DNA of 64,000 nt, from NCBI RefSeq assembly GCF_021729155.1, contig NZ_JAJQYA010000003.1, positions 230,706 through 294,705 on the forward strand, in the 5' to 3' direction. The stretch is from Membranihabitans marinus (GTDB lineage: Bacteria; Bacteroidota; Bacteroidia; Chitinophagales; Saprospiraceae). This document shows, one piece after another, positions 48,519 to 57,961 of the stretch (positions within the stretch are counted from its first letter, which is position 1; every line of letters starts with the position of its first letter). Both the position numbers and the translations under genes were made by a program. The notes under the pieces are model-generated. The model was not told the origin of the DNA, made no database searches, and saw nothing but the letters and a program-made list of their open reading frames with translations.

Positions 48519-49985
48519 ATGATCTCTAGAATATTCCTCACCGTAATAGCAGTATGTGGTTTGAATTTATTATCGGCACAAAACTTATTGGATGCGTATC
48601 GATATTCCTTTCAAAATCCTACAGGTTCTGCTCGTTTTAATGCCACCAGTGGTGCAATGAATGCCATTGGAGCAGATATTACAACAGGGAGCCATAATCC
48701 TGCCGGTATAGCCGCTTTTTGGAAAAGTGAATTGTCATTGACTGGAAACATGGCATTATTGAATACCAATACTAGTTTTATCTCCGTAGGGAGCACAGAT
48801 AAGTCTTCATCCTTTGAGACCACTATTAACAATGCAGGTATAGTATTCACCACTTACTCACCCAATAAAAACTGGATGGCTAAAAGTTTTTCTATAGGTT
48901 ACAATAAATTGATGGATTACGATAGAGAAACCTATTACCAAGGGCAGAGTTTGGGAAGTATTAGTGAACGATGGGCTGGTCTGGCTCAAGATTATTATCC
49001 AGATGATTTGGGGTATTTTGAGGATGGGATAGCCTACGATGCTGGTGTAATCTACGATATTGAAGGAGATGCAACCTACGAATACGATTATTTCCTTCAT
49101 GAAGACAAAGCTTTGGATCGCAGTCAAGTAATTGATGAGACAGGAGGATGGAATGAGTTGGCCATTAGTTTTGGAGGAAATTATAGAAATAAGTTGTTGA
49201 TAGGCATGACTATCGGAATTGATTTTATAAACTATACCAGTGAAAAATTTTACACTGAAACCAATCCTGATCTTGCCTCAATACCACAGTTTGGGGAGTT
49301 AAAATTTCAGGAAGATTTGACCGCAAGTGGAATTGGAATTAATGCCAAACTTGGTGCTATTGTAAAAATTACACCAAATATCAATTGGACGGTATTTGCC
49401 TCAAGTCCTACAGCACTTTCAATGACAGAAAATTTTACCAATAGGATAAACTATCAATGGTATACCAATGATGGAAGCGTGGGTAGTGGAAGTGGTGATT
49501 CGGGAGAAGGACAAGCGGAATATTCTTATATTAATCCATGGAAGCTGTCCACAGGGATAGGTTATATAGTGGGTAAGAATGGTTTTATTGATGCCGAAAT
49601 CGATTATGTGGGCTATAATTTTTCCAAGTTTCAGTTTGATAATATAGGAGATCGCGACTTTGAAAATGCATTGAATAAGGACATTGATGACAGTTTCGAT
49701 AATGCCATCAATTTTAGAATTGGAGGAGAATATGTGTTTGGATCGTTTAGAGGTAGAGCCGGCTATCACTTTTACTCATCTCCACTTGAGGAAATATCCA
49801 ATACCAATGGTTTTAGCTTAGGAATGGGCTTTAGAGGCGAAAATTGGTTTTTAGATATCTCATATCTCAATAGAAATAGCAATAGCCTATACAGCCCTTA
49901 TTATGTACTCAATGCCGTTGTGCCAGAATTGGACATCGAAAAAAGAGTGGGCAATGTGAGTTTGACCATTGGGTTTAAAATATAA
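48519..49985 (+). CDS. OmpP1/FadL-family outer-membrane protein
   Basis: 488 residues. Signal peptide about 1-20 ending LLSAQ, then the FadL-type N-terminal part with SARFNATSGAMNAIGADITTG and NPAGIAAFWKSELSLTG, in which the NPAG motif is characteristic. The rest is a beta-barrel pattern of alternating residues ending VGNVSLTIGFKI. FadL-type porins take up hydrophobic compounds such as long-chain fatty acids. Proximity to acetoacetyl-CoA synthetase is suggestive but not proof of a shared pathway. Confidence 0.82.
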   Translation: MISRIFLTVIAVCGLNLLSAQNLLDAYRYSFQNPTGSARFNATSGAMNAIGADITTGSHNPAGIAAFWKSELSLTGNMALLNTNTSFISVGSTDKSSSFETTINNAGIVFTTYSPNKNWMAKSFSIGYNKLMDYDRETYYQGQSLGSISERWAGLAQDYYPDDLGYFEDGIAYDAGVIYDIEGDATYEYDYFLHEDKALDRSQVIDETGGWNELAISFGGNYRNKLLIGMTIGIDFINYTSEKFYTETNPDLASIPQFGELKFQEDLTASGIGINAKLGAIVKITPNINWTVFASSPTALSMTENFTNRINYQWYTNDGSVGSGSGDSGEGQAEYSYINPWKLSTGIGYIVGKNGFIDAEIDYVGYNFSKFQFDNIGDRDFENALNKDIDDSFDNAINFRIGGEYVFGSFRGRAGYHFYSSPLEEISNTNGFSLGMGFRGENWFLDISYLNRNSNSLYSPYYVLNAVVPELDIEKRVGNVSLTIGFKI

Positions 49986-50184
49986 TCTTGTCCATCATCT
50001 TTAAATGTATTCCGTATTTATCCTAGAGATATTGGTTTTTCTATGGGTATGATTTAGGAAATGACTTCTATATCATTTATTTATCTATTGGCTTTTTATG
50101 GTTTTATTTCAATAGTATGGTCATGGACAATGTAGGAGAGACTCTATTGCCAAAGGAATAATATCAGATACCGATAGGGTAATT

Positions 50185-52134
50185 CTATGGATTGATTTGT
50201 TTGGCAAATTCGCAATAAAAGGCCAGACTTTCAGGGTTGCGCATGGCATCCTTCTGTAATGCATTTTCCCCTTGTCGTCCCAATAATATTTTCTTAACCG
50301 GGGTTTCCATTTTTTTACCACTTATGGTATAAGGAATGTCAGGTACTTCTATGATTTGATCGGGCACATGTCGTGGCGAACATTTAGATTTTAAACCCTG
50401 TTTTATTCGATCTTTGAGATTGTCGGTTAAGGGGTGATTCAGTTTTAAAAATAAGGGCATAAAATGGTCCCCATTTTTCAATTCTAGGTTAACGATTAGG
50501 GAATCTACGATATCGTCAAATTGGTCTAGTACACGGTATATTTCGGCAGTACCTATTCTTACGCCGTGACGGTTGAGGGTAGCATCTGATCTCCCGTGGA
50601 TGGTTATCATTCCTGCGGAGTCTATGGTGACCCAATCTCCATGTCGCCAAACACCAGGATAAACATCGAAATAACTTTCGCGATACCTTTCTTTATTCTC
50701 ATCATTCCAAAAGTATATCGGCATATTGGGCATGGGTTTGGTAATAACCATTTCTCCCGTTTTATTGAGCACAGGATTCCCGATTTCGTCATAGGCCAAT
50801 AGATTGATGCCTAGACCGCGACATTGTATTTTTCCTTTTATCACAGGTTTTATAGGGCAGCCCCCTACGAATGCTGTACATACATCGGTTCCACCACTCA
50901 TGGAACACAACCATACATCATGAGCTACTTTACTGTATATCCAGTCAAATGCTTCTGGGGGCAGGGGAGAACCTGTGGATCCAATGGATCTTAAGTATGG
51001 CATCTTGGGCAAATTTATGTCTTGTTTCATACAGGCGATAATAAAAGGTGCACTAGTTCCAAAATGGTGGATAGGCAATTGAGCTGCATGGTTCCATAGA
51101 TTGTCGAGATTAGGGAATCCTGGACTACCATCATACAATACTGCCGTACCCCCTACGAGGAGGGAGGCCTGTAAGAAATTCCACATCATCCAGCCTGTGG
51201 TTGTAAACCAAAAGAAGCGGTCGCCAATCTTGACATCGTTGTGGAATGTAAGATATTTTAAATGTTCCAATAACATCCCTCCATGACTGTGAGTAATCGA
51301 TTTGGGCAAACCAGTTGTACCCGATGAATACAAGATCCACATCGGATGATCAAAGTCTACTGGATTGAAGCGCAAAGGCTGTACCTTGTTGCGATATATA
51401 TCTGACCACGAAACTATTCGATGGTCATTCATCCCCTCGGTTTCAATGTCTGGATTGGGGTAGAAGAGTATTTTTTCAACCGATGGCAATTGTGCGATAA
51501 TTTCCTTTACAACCTCGGTTCGATCATGAATTTTGTTGTTGTATCTATAGCCATTGGTTATTATAAGAATTTTTGGTTGGATTTGTGAAAGTCGATCGAG
51601 CACACCTTGACTGCCGAAATCTGGTGAACAAGAGGCCCAGATGGCCCCCAAACCATTGGCTGCCAAAAAACCATATGTGGCTTGTGGAATATTGGGGAGG
51701 TAGGCAGCTACCCGATCTCCTTCAGATACCCCATGATCAATAAGGAATTGCTGAACACTGGCTACCTCTGCACTGAGTTTTTTCCATGAGATTTCTTCAG
51801 GACCTTGATTTTCAGAGAGGGCGATTAGAGCGGGACGACGATCTGAATAATTTCTAAAAATATGTTCGGTGTAATTTATTTTTGATCCTTTGAACCACTG
51901 ATAGTTGGGCATTTCACTACCACTCAAGATCTCAGAGTAATTGGCGTGATCAATAATTTTGAAATATTCCCAGAGACTGGACCAGAATCGAGGAATGTCA
52001 TCGACTGACCACTGCCATAGAGATTCATAATTTTGAAAACTATAGCCATGGTTCTTTTTTAACCACTGCATATATTTTGAAAGCTGGCTGTTGGCAGCAG
52101 ATTCAGTAGACGGTGTCCAAAGAATATCATTCAT
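50185..52134 (-). CDS. Acetoacetyl-CoA synthetase
   Basis: 649 residues, an ANL-family adenylate-forming enzyme. The P-loop motif WILYSSGTTGLPKSITHSHGG, GWMMWNF after it, and the C-terminal Lys loop SGKKMETPVKKIL match acetoacetate-CoA ligase (AacS) better than acetate-CoA ligase. Reaction: acetoacetate + ATP + CoA to acetoacetyl-CoA, which feeds lipid or storage-polymer synthesis. It lies downstream of the Pro/Gln-rich gene, 20 bp apart, so they may be co-transcribed. Confidence 0.85.
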   Translation of the reverse strand: MNDILWTPSTESAANSQLSKYMQWLKKNHGYSFQNYESLWQWSVDDIPRFWSSLWEYFKIIDHANYSEILSGSEMPNYQWFKGSKINYTEHIFRNYSDRRPALIALSENQGPEEISWKKLSAEVASVQQFLIDHGVSEGDRVAAYLPNIPQATYGFLAANGLGAIWASCSPDFGSQGVLDRLSQIQPKILIITNGYRYNNKIHDRTEVVKEIIAQLPSVEKILFYPNPDIETEGMNDHRIVSWSDIYRNKVQPLRFNPVDFDHPMWILYSSGTTGLPKSITHSHGGMLLEHLKYLTFHNDVKIGDRFFWFTTTGWMMWNFLQASLLVGGTAVLYDGSPGFPNLDNLWNHAAQLPIHHFGTSAPFIIACMKQDINLPKMPYLRSIGSTGSPLPPEAFDWIYSKVAHDVWLCSMSGGTDVCTAFVGGCPIKPVIKGKIQCRGLGINLLAYDEIGNPVLNKTGEMVITKPMPNMPIYFWNDENKERYRESYFDVYPGVWRHGDWVTIDSAGMITIHGRSDATLNRHGVRIGTAEIYRVLDQFDDIVDSLIVNLELKNGDHFMPLFLKLNHPLTDNLKDRIKQGLKSKCSPRHVPDQIIEVPDIPYTISGKKMETPVKKILLGRQGENALQKDAMRNPESLAFYCEFAKQINP

Positions 52135-52154
52135 ATTTGAGAATTTTCGAAAGT

Positions 52155-53303
52155 TTAATACAATCGACGAACTTGTTTCATGAAGGCATTGACAATGGCC
52201 TTCTTTTCTGGCTTGGACCAGTGAAAATCTTCTACCAATTCAGAAATGGCAAACTCTTTTGCCTCTGCATAGGTATAAAAAGATTGAAATTTTTTAAGTG
52301 CTTCTTGAAATGGAATAGCTTCACCACCAAATAATTGGTTAATATATAAGATCTTGTCATTGATTCCGAGTACAGAATTGAGATTTTCGATCTTGGCATT
52401 GCCCAATCGCCCAGATAAATCACTATCCATTTGGACGTCGAACAATTCAGAGAATTGAGAATTATCTACGGTAGTACTGCTGTGTTGACTCGTTGTGGTT
52501 TCTCGATGATATACTTGGTCTTGGCCCCTATTAGATGATGGTGTCTCTTCTTTGTGTTGCGGTGTAGTCACATACTGAGTCCTAGGATATTGTTCTACTT
52601 CTGGACTGGGTTGTATCTCAGATCCAGATTGAGTCCCTTGAGCTTCTGTTTCTCGATATTGAAGTGGACTTGGTGGAGTGTTGATACCTTGTGCTGCCGG
52701 GGTTTGGGGCGCTGGATTGTATTGTGGAGGCACCTGTTGGTTTACCGGTTGTTGTGTACTTGGTTGAGAAGGTTTAATTTCTTCTACGGTATCTTGTTGA
52801 CTTGGGCTAACACGATTTATTTCGTTGTTGTTCACCGGGACTGAAGAATATTGGTATGATGTTGGTGCTTGTGCCGCTGGTCTATGGACTGTTGGAGTCT
52901 GAGTGTTTGGACTATGAGGTGGTGGTGTCTGAACATTAGGTGTTTCCACTCTATGGGGAAGAGGGGAGGACGTCGGTTGACTGGCAACAGTTGGTGATGG
53001 GCTGGCCGGTTGCTGAATCTGGCTATGGTCTGGTATCTCTACTGCTGGAGTAGAATATATGTTATTTGATTTTGTCTCATTGGCGGTTGAAGGCTGACCT
53101 TTAGGTAGCGAACTTTCTTCCGGTTGAGAGACAGGCTTGGCTGAGGGTGAATTCGACTGTTTAGGCCATTCTATAAACTCATCATAGAGTCTGCGAATAT
53201 CTTCCAAAATAATATCCCTGTCTAGGGGAGTCAAACCATCTGGATGTAGGTTGAGTAATGTATCAATTCTTTTTAGATGATATTTAGCCTTATTTAAGTC
53301 CAT
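52155..53303 (-). CDS. Pro/Gln/Ser/Thr-rich protein with conserved termini, unknown function
   Basis: 382 residues with no signal peptide. The N-terminal 50 residues (KYHLKRIDTLLNLHPDGLT) are helical, residues about 51-280 are disordered Pro/Gln/Ser/Thr repeats (TQTPTVHRPAAQAPTSYQ), and the last 100 residues (LGINDKILYINQLFGGEAI, then EAKEFAISELVEDFHWSKP) form a conserved helical domain that I know from other Bacteroidota proteins of unknown function. A long flexible linker between two helical ends suggests a tether or scaffold. First of a leftward pair with the acetoacetyl-CoA synthetase. Confidence 0.65.
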   Translation of the reverse strand: MDLNKAKYHLKRIDTLLNLHPDGLTPLDRDIILEDIRRLYDEFIEWPKQSNSPSAKPVSQPEESSLPKGQPSTANETKSNNIYSTPAVEIPDHSQIQQPASPSPTVASQPTSSPLPHRVETPNVQTPPPHSPNTQTPTVHRPAAQAPTSYQYSSVPVNNNEINRVSPSQQDTVEEIKPSQPSTQQPVNQQVPPQYNPAPQTPAAQGINTPPSPLQYRETEAQGTQSGSEIQPSPEVEQYPRTQYVTTPQHKEETPSSNRGQDQVYHRETTTSQHSSTTVDNSQFSELFDVQMDSDLSGRLGNAKIENLNSVLGINDKILYINQLFGGEAIPFQEALKKFQSFYTYAEAKEFAISELVEDFHWSKPEKKAIVNAFMKQVRRLY

Positions 53304-53363
53304 TTTTTACTAACTTTTAATTGAATAACGAAGAATTAATTTTAACATTGTCTTTTAATAAGT

Positions 53364-53486
53364 ATGGCTGTAACGAGATCAAATAAAAAAGGTCTAATTG
53401 TGTTAGCCTTTTTATGGATCATGTTATTTTTGGGATACAATATCCTAAAACACCCTAAATATAACAATTATTATCATATTATATAA
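53364..53486 (+). CDS. Candidate 40-residue single-span membrane peptide upstream of tdk
   Basis: ATG 53364 to TAA 53486: a basic N-terminus (AVTRSNKKG), one hydrophobic helix (LIVLAFLWIMLFLGYNIL) and a polar tail. It follows the positive-inside rule, ends 9 bp before the tdk start, and is too short for standard gene calls. No family recognised. Real gene is possible; a chance ORF cannot be excluded. Confidence 0.4.
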   Translation: MAVTRSNKKGLIVLAFLWIMLFLGYNILKHPKYNNYYHII

Positions 53487-53495
53487 TTAAATCAT

Positions 53496-54086
53496 ATGTT
53501 TATAGAACCCCATGCTCATAAACAGCGCAGTGGTTGGATAGAAGTTATTAGCGGCTGTATGTTTTCGGGCAAAACGGAAGAATTGATTCGGCGATTAAAG
53601 AGAGAACAAATTGCGCGAAGGCAGGTCATGGTATTTAAAAAGTCATATGACAATAGGTATAGTGAGAAGGAGGTTATTTCTCATAACAGCAGTGCAATAG
53701 AAAGCATTAACATAGATTTTATTCAGGAAATATACCATTGGATTGAGGATTGTCCAGTAATTGGCATTGACGAGGCCCAGTTTTTTGACGATGAAATAGT
53801 AGATGTGGTTCAAGATTTGGCTTTAAAGGGCCGGAGAGTAATTATTACGGGTTTGGATATGGATTATATGGGGAAGCCTTTTGGATCTGTCCCACAATTG
53901 ATGGCCGTGGCAGAATATGTCACTAAATTACATGCAATTTGCAAACACTGTGGTAGTTTGGCAACACATTCTTATCGACTGATTCCTTCCAAAATCAAAA
54001 TATTGTTGGGTGAGAAAGATCAATATGAGGCCAGATGTAGGCTTTGTTTTGATATGGGCAATATTTTGGATTTTGAGCCCAAATAG
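53496..54086 (+). CDS. tdk: Thymidine kinase, type II
   Basis: 196 residues. The P-loop GCMFSGKTEELI (20-31) and the Walker B-like DEAQFF near 92 are typical of the tetrameric type II enzyme, and the zinc-binding Cys residues are in CKHC and CRLC near the C-terminus. It phosphorylates thymidine to dTMP in the salvage pathway. A 40-residue membrane peptide ORF precedes it by 9 bp and purH follows after about 110 bp. Confidence 0.93.
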   Translation: MFIEPHAHKQRSGWIEVISGCMFSGKTEELIRRLKREQIARRQVMVFKKSYDNRYSEKEVISHNSSAIESINIDFIQEIYHWIEDCPVIGIDEAQFFDDEIVDVVQDLALKGRRVIITGLDMDYMGKPFGSVPQLMAVAEYVTKLHAICKHCGSLATHSYRLIPSKIKILLGEKDQYEARCRLCFDMGNILDFEPK

Positions 54087-54136
54087 ATGATGTATCAAAG
54101 ACTTCATATCCATTTACTTTGGATTGAAATATTTAC

Positions 54137-54144
54137 TACTTTTG
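54137..54144 (+). promoter_or_regulatory. Candidate -7 element for purH
   Basis: TACTTTTG fits TAnnTTTG exactly, 72 bp before the purH start. A TTTG at 54118-54121 leaves a spacer of only 15 bp, so only the -7 half is convincing. Confidence 0.4.
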
Positions 54145-54215
54145 CAATCTATTTTGTAAATCTGATATATATCAGCGGACGATGGTGAGCCAGAATGTCC
54201 TACAAACTATTATTT

Positions 54216-55742
54216 ATGGGAAAAAATATAAAAATAAAATCGGCCTTAATTTCTGTATTCTCAAAAGAGGGATTGGCACCTATTGTGGATACTTTAGTAG
54301 AAAACAATGTTACTATTTATTCAACAGGAGGAACTTATAAGTTTATAGAAGACTTGGGCCACCCCGTTGAGAAGGTAGAAGATTTAACGACTTACCCCAG
54401 TATCTTGGATGGTCGTGTAAAGACTTTACACCCGAAAGTTTTTGGTGGAATTTTGGCACGAAGAGAGGACAGCCATCAATCCCAATTAGAGGATTATGAA
54501 ATTCCTGAGATTGATTTAGTCATCGTGGACTTGTATCCGTTTGAAAAGACGGTGGCGGAAACCGATGATGAATCTGCTATTATTGAGAAAATCGATATCG
54601 GAGGGATTTCCTTGATTCGAGCAGCGGCCAAAAACTACAAAGATGTGGCTGTAGTACCTTCAATGGCTGAGTATTCTTATATTTTGGACGTGTTAAAAAC
54701 TCAAAAAGGGGAGACTACCTTAGAGCAGCGCAAATATTTGGCAACGAGATCTTTTGGTATTAGCTCTCATTACGACAACGCAATAGCCAATTACTTTTTG
54801 TCGAATACCAATGATGACTTTGAGGTGAAATACCGGGGGATTACCGAGATGAGATATGGAGAGAATCCTCATCAATCTGGTGCCTTTTACGGTGATATGT
54901 CTGAAGTATTTACCAAATTGGGTGGCAAGGATTTGTCTTACAACAATTTGGTTGATGTAGATGCAGCCATTCAGCTAATGGCAGAGTTTGAAGATCAGAA
55001 GACTACATTTGCAGTGTTGAAACACACCAATGCTTGTGGTATAGCTACAGCAAATACCACTCACGAGGCTTGGACAAAAGCTTTGGCTGCCGATCCTGTA
55101 TCTGCCTTTGGGGGAATATTGATTACCAATGGAGAAGTGGATTTGGCGACTGCTGAAGAGATCAACAAATTGTTTTATGAAGTATTGATCGCTCCATCAT
55201 TCCAACCAGAGGCCTTGAAGCTGTTGTTGTCTAAGAAAAAGAGAATTATCTTATCGATTAAAGATTTTTATCGTCCCATAAAAAGTTTTAAATCCTTGAT
55301 AAATGGAGTATTGGTTCAAGACACGGATTTAAAAATTGAATCAAAGGAAGACTTTACCATTGCCACTAAGGTCGCTCCAACTGCTGAAGAAATGCAAGAT
55401 CTCGTATTTGCCAATAAATGTGTAAAACACCTTAAATCCAATGGTATTGCACTGGTGAAGGATGGACAATTAATCGCTATGGGCTGTGGTCAGACCAGCA
55501 GAGTAGATGCTCTGAAACAAGCCATTGCCAAAGCCGAATCATTTGGATTTACCGTAGCGGGATCAGTTATGGCTTCCGAAGCATTTTTCCCTTTTAGTGA
55601 TTGTGTAGAAATAGCCCACGAATCTGGTATCCATGCAGTGGTGCAGCCTGGAGGTTCGATTAAAGACAAAGACAGTATCGAGTATTGCGATTCACAGGGA
55701 ATGGCTATGGTCACTACAGGCATAAGACATTTTAAGCATTAA
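54216..55742 (+). CDS. purH: Bifunctional AICAR formyltransferase/IMP cyclohydrolase
   Basis: 508 residues from ATG 54216; an earlier ATG at 54195 adds seven. The IMP cyclohydrolase (MGS-like) domain covers about 1-190, with TGGTYKFIEDLGHPVEKVED and LDGRVKTLHPKVFGGILARR. The formyltransferase domain follows, with RYGENPHQSGAFY, the catalytic Lys/His in LKHTNACG, and ESGIHAVVQPGGSIKD near the end. It performs the last two steps of IMP synthesis. Cluster with coaX and the outer-membrane gene. Confidence 0.95.
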   Translation: MGKNIKIKSALISVFSKEGLAPIVDTLVENNVTIYSTGGTYKFIEDLGHPVEKVEDLTTYPSILDGRVKTLHPKVFGGILARREDSHQSQLEDYEIPEIDLVIVDLYPFEKTVAETDDESAIIEKIDIGGISLIRAAAKNYKDVAVVPSMAEYSYILDVLKTQKGETTLEQRKYLATRSFGISSHYDNAIANYFLSNTNDDFEVKYRGITEMRYGENPHQSGAFYGDMSEVFTKLGGKDLSYNNLVDVDAAIQLMAEFEDQKTTFAVLKHTNACGIATANTTHEAWTKALAADPVSAFGGILITNGEVDLATAEEINKLFYEVLIAPSFQPEALKLLLSKKKRIILSIKDFYRPIKSFKSLINGVLVQDTDLKIESKEDFTIATKVAPTAEEMQDLVFANKCVKHLKSNGIALVKDGQLIAMGCGQTSRVDALKQAIAKAESFGFTVAGSVMASEAFFPFSDCVEIAHESGIHAVVQPGGSIKDKDSIEYCDSQGMAMVTTGIRHFKH

Positions 55743-55758
55743 TGCAAGGCTGAATTAT

Positions 55759-56490
55759 ATGAAAAACTTGGTATTAGATTTTGGCAACACCAATCGAAAA
55801 TTGGGATTGTTTGAAGAAAAAATCTTAATAGATAACTATATCTATAACCGAGTAAACTTTAATATAACAATATTGGACGAAATATGGACTTCATTTCAGC
55901 CGAATCGAATCGTTATTTCGTCCACTTCTCATCTCAGTGCTGAGGAAAAGAAATGGATGAGTGATAAGAAGGTATTAGAAGTAAGCCACGAACTTAGTTA
56001 CCCATTCGATATATTATATACTACGCCAGCAACATTGGGACGAGATCGATTGGCAGCCGTTAGCGCTGCTGATTCGTTGTATAGAGGACATTCCAGTTTA
56101 ATCATCGATGCCGGAACTTGCATTACTTATGATTTTATTTCTAAAGAAGGACAGTACATCGGTGGCAATATTGCTCCGGGAATTGATATGAGACTGAAGG
56201 CTATGAACACTTATTCCGATCATTTGCCCTTGGTCTCAAAAGAAAATATACCAGAATTGCTAATGGGTAATTCTACAGAATCTGCACTTCAGAATGGCGG
56301 AATTAAGATGGCCATTATGGAAGCAGAAGAAATAATAAGAAGGTTAAGATCTTTATATGGTGACTTTAACATCATATTAACAGGAGGTGATGGAGACCTA
56401 TTTGAAAAATATTTGAATTATAAGCTATTTGTGCATCCGGATCTCGTTTTATTCGGACTAAATGAAATTTTAATAAACAATGAAGTTTAA
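55759..56490 (+). CDS. coaX: Type III pantothenate kinase
   Basis: 243 residues of the ASKHA fold: the phosphate-binding motif DFGNTNRKLG near 7-16, GRDRLAAVSAADSLY near 95, the catalytic region IIDAGTCITYDF near 115, and GGNIAPGIDMRLKAM. Phosphorylates pantothenate in the first step of coenzyme A synthesis; this type requires a monovalent cation such as K+. Its 3' end overlaps the next gene by 11 bp. Confidence 0.93.
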   Translation: MKNLVLDFGNTNRKLGLFEEKILIDNYIYNRVNFNITILDEIWTSFQPNRIVISSTSHLSAEEKKWMSDKKVLEVSHELSYPFDILYTTPATLGRDRLAAVSAADSLYRGHSSLIIDAGTCITYDFISKEGQYIGGNIAPGIDMRLKAMNTYSDHLPLVSKENIPELLMGNSTESALQNGGIKMAIMEAEEIIRRLRSLYGDFNIILTGGDGDLFEKYLNYKLFVHPDLVLFGLNEILINNEV

Positions 56491-57823
56491 TTATATCTTT
56501 TTAACAGTATTGATCTTGATAGGTAGTCGAGATGTTTGGGCACAACTCAGTGAAAATTCACCATTATCTGCTATAGGTATCGGCGATTTGTCTGAGCGAT
56601 CTGTCGTATCCACTAATTCTATGCCCGGCTTTTTAGCCACCTATGCCGATCCTTACAACGTAAACCTTGTCAATCCTGCTTCCTACGCCAGCTTAGCGGC
56701 CACGGCTTTTGATCTAGGTATAGATGCTGTGTATTCTAAGATTAAGGATAACAACACAACCCAATCTGCTTGGGGAGGTAATTTTAAATACCTATCTCTT
56801 TCTTTTCCATTGTCCAGTCCGGTAAACATTTTATTGGATCGCAAGGAAAAGCCATTTAAAATGGGAATGAATATTTCTTTGTTGCCTGTCAGTAGGATGG
56901 ATTATCGGATAAACCAGACTATCAACAGTGAATCAGAAGGGGAAGTCTTGAGACAATACGGGGGCAATGGAGGACTAAATAAATTTCAATTGGGAAGTGG
57001 GGGTAAGTATAAAAATCTTTCCTTTGGACTCAATATTGGATTCTTATTTGGAAGCATAGAAAACGAACAAGCGCTGTTAGATTTAGCGAATACTAACGCA
57101 TACCACTCCTATACTAAGAATAGTCGGACTTACAATGGATTTATTTGGAATGCTGGACTTCAGTATCGGTATTACTTGAATCAAGATGTTGAAAATCCAG
57201 AAAATTCATCTTGGTTGACTTTTGGATTATACGGAAACACCAATATTGGAGTCAACGTAGATCAGGAGAATATTGTACTTCGGAGAAATGCTGGATTTGA
57301 GGGATTAGACGATGAAAATATGGCCAATGAGTTTATTGATACCATTTCTATTTCGTCCAGTAATGGCTTGGAAAGTTCTCTTCCTGCGGAAATAGGATTG
57401 GGTATTATGTATTCCAAATCCAATCGATTGAGAGTAGGGTTAAATTTTGCTTACAATAATTGGGAAAATTTTAATAATATCTTAAATATTGGTACTTTGC
57501 GTAACTCTTGGAACGTGGCTTCGTCATTGGAGTACACCCCTAATCCGGGTGCGATATTAAATTATTGGGATCGCGTTTCATACAGAGGGTCTGTATATTA
57601 TAACAATGATGCTAGGGAATTTAGTGGAGATGGATTAAGTAAAAAAGGAGTTCAAGTGGGATTGGGCTTGCCTATTTTCCAAAAAAGACAGCTGTCTTAT
57701 TTTAATATAGCTGTGGATATGGGGCAATTGTCTAATAATACGGTCACCGAAAATTTTGTAAGATTTAATTTAGGGGTGACATTAAATAATAACCTTTGGT
57801 TTTATAAACGAAAATTTGAATAA
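56480..57823 (+). CDS. Outer-membrane beta-barrel protein, family unrecognised
   Basis: 447 residues. Signal peptide about 1-22 ending VWAQ; then a barrel-like pattern with NPASYASLAATAFDLGID near 72-90, distantly like FadL/PorV proteins. Ends in an aromatic-rich strand (NNNLWFYKRKFE), although the last residue is Glu rather than Phe. The start lies inside coaX (11-bp overlap), so translation is coupled. The same order, coaX followed by an outer-membrane gene and TPR genes, is familiar from other Bacteroidota. Function unknown. Confidence 0.72.
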   Translation: MKFNYIFLTVLILIGSRDVWAQLSENSPLSAIGIGDLSERSVVSTNSMPGFLATYADPYNVNLVNPASYASLAATAFDLGIDAVYSKIKDNNTTQSAWGGNFKYLSLSFPLSSPVNILLDRKEKPFKMGMNISLLPVSRMDYRINQTINSESEGEVLRQYGGNGGLNKFQLGSGGKYKNLSFGLNIGFLFGSIENEQALLDLANTNAYHSYTKNSRTYNGFIWNAGLQYRYYLNQDVENPENSSWLTFGLYGNTNIGVNVDQENIVLRRNAGFEGLDDENMANEFIDTISISSSNGLESSLPAEIGLGIMYSKSNRLRVGLNFAYNNWENFNNILNIGTLRNSWNVASSLEYTPNPGAILNYWDRVSYRGSVYYNNDAREFSGDGLSKKGVQVGLGLPIFQKRQLSYFNIAVDMGQLSNNTVTENFVRFNLGVTLNNNLWFYKRKFE

Positions 57824-57961
57824 CCATTTATATATATCTTAAAATCGACTATTTTTGTCCGATCCAATAAAAATGGATGTTAAATAGATTTACACAGAGG
57901 TGGGTATTGGGCTAGAAAAGCTGTAGTTACTGATTTCTAAAGATTTGAAAATTTTAAACAG

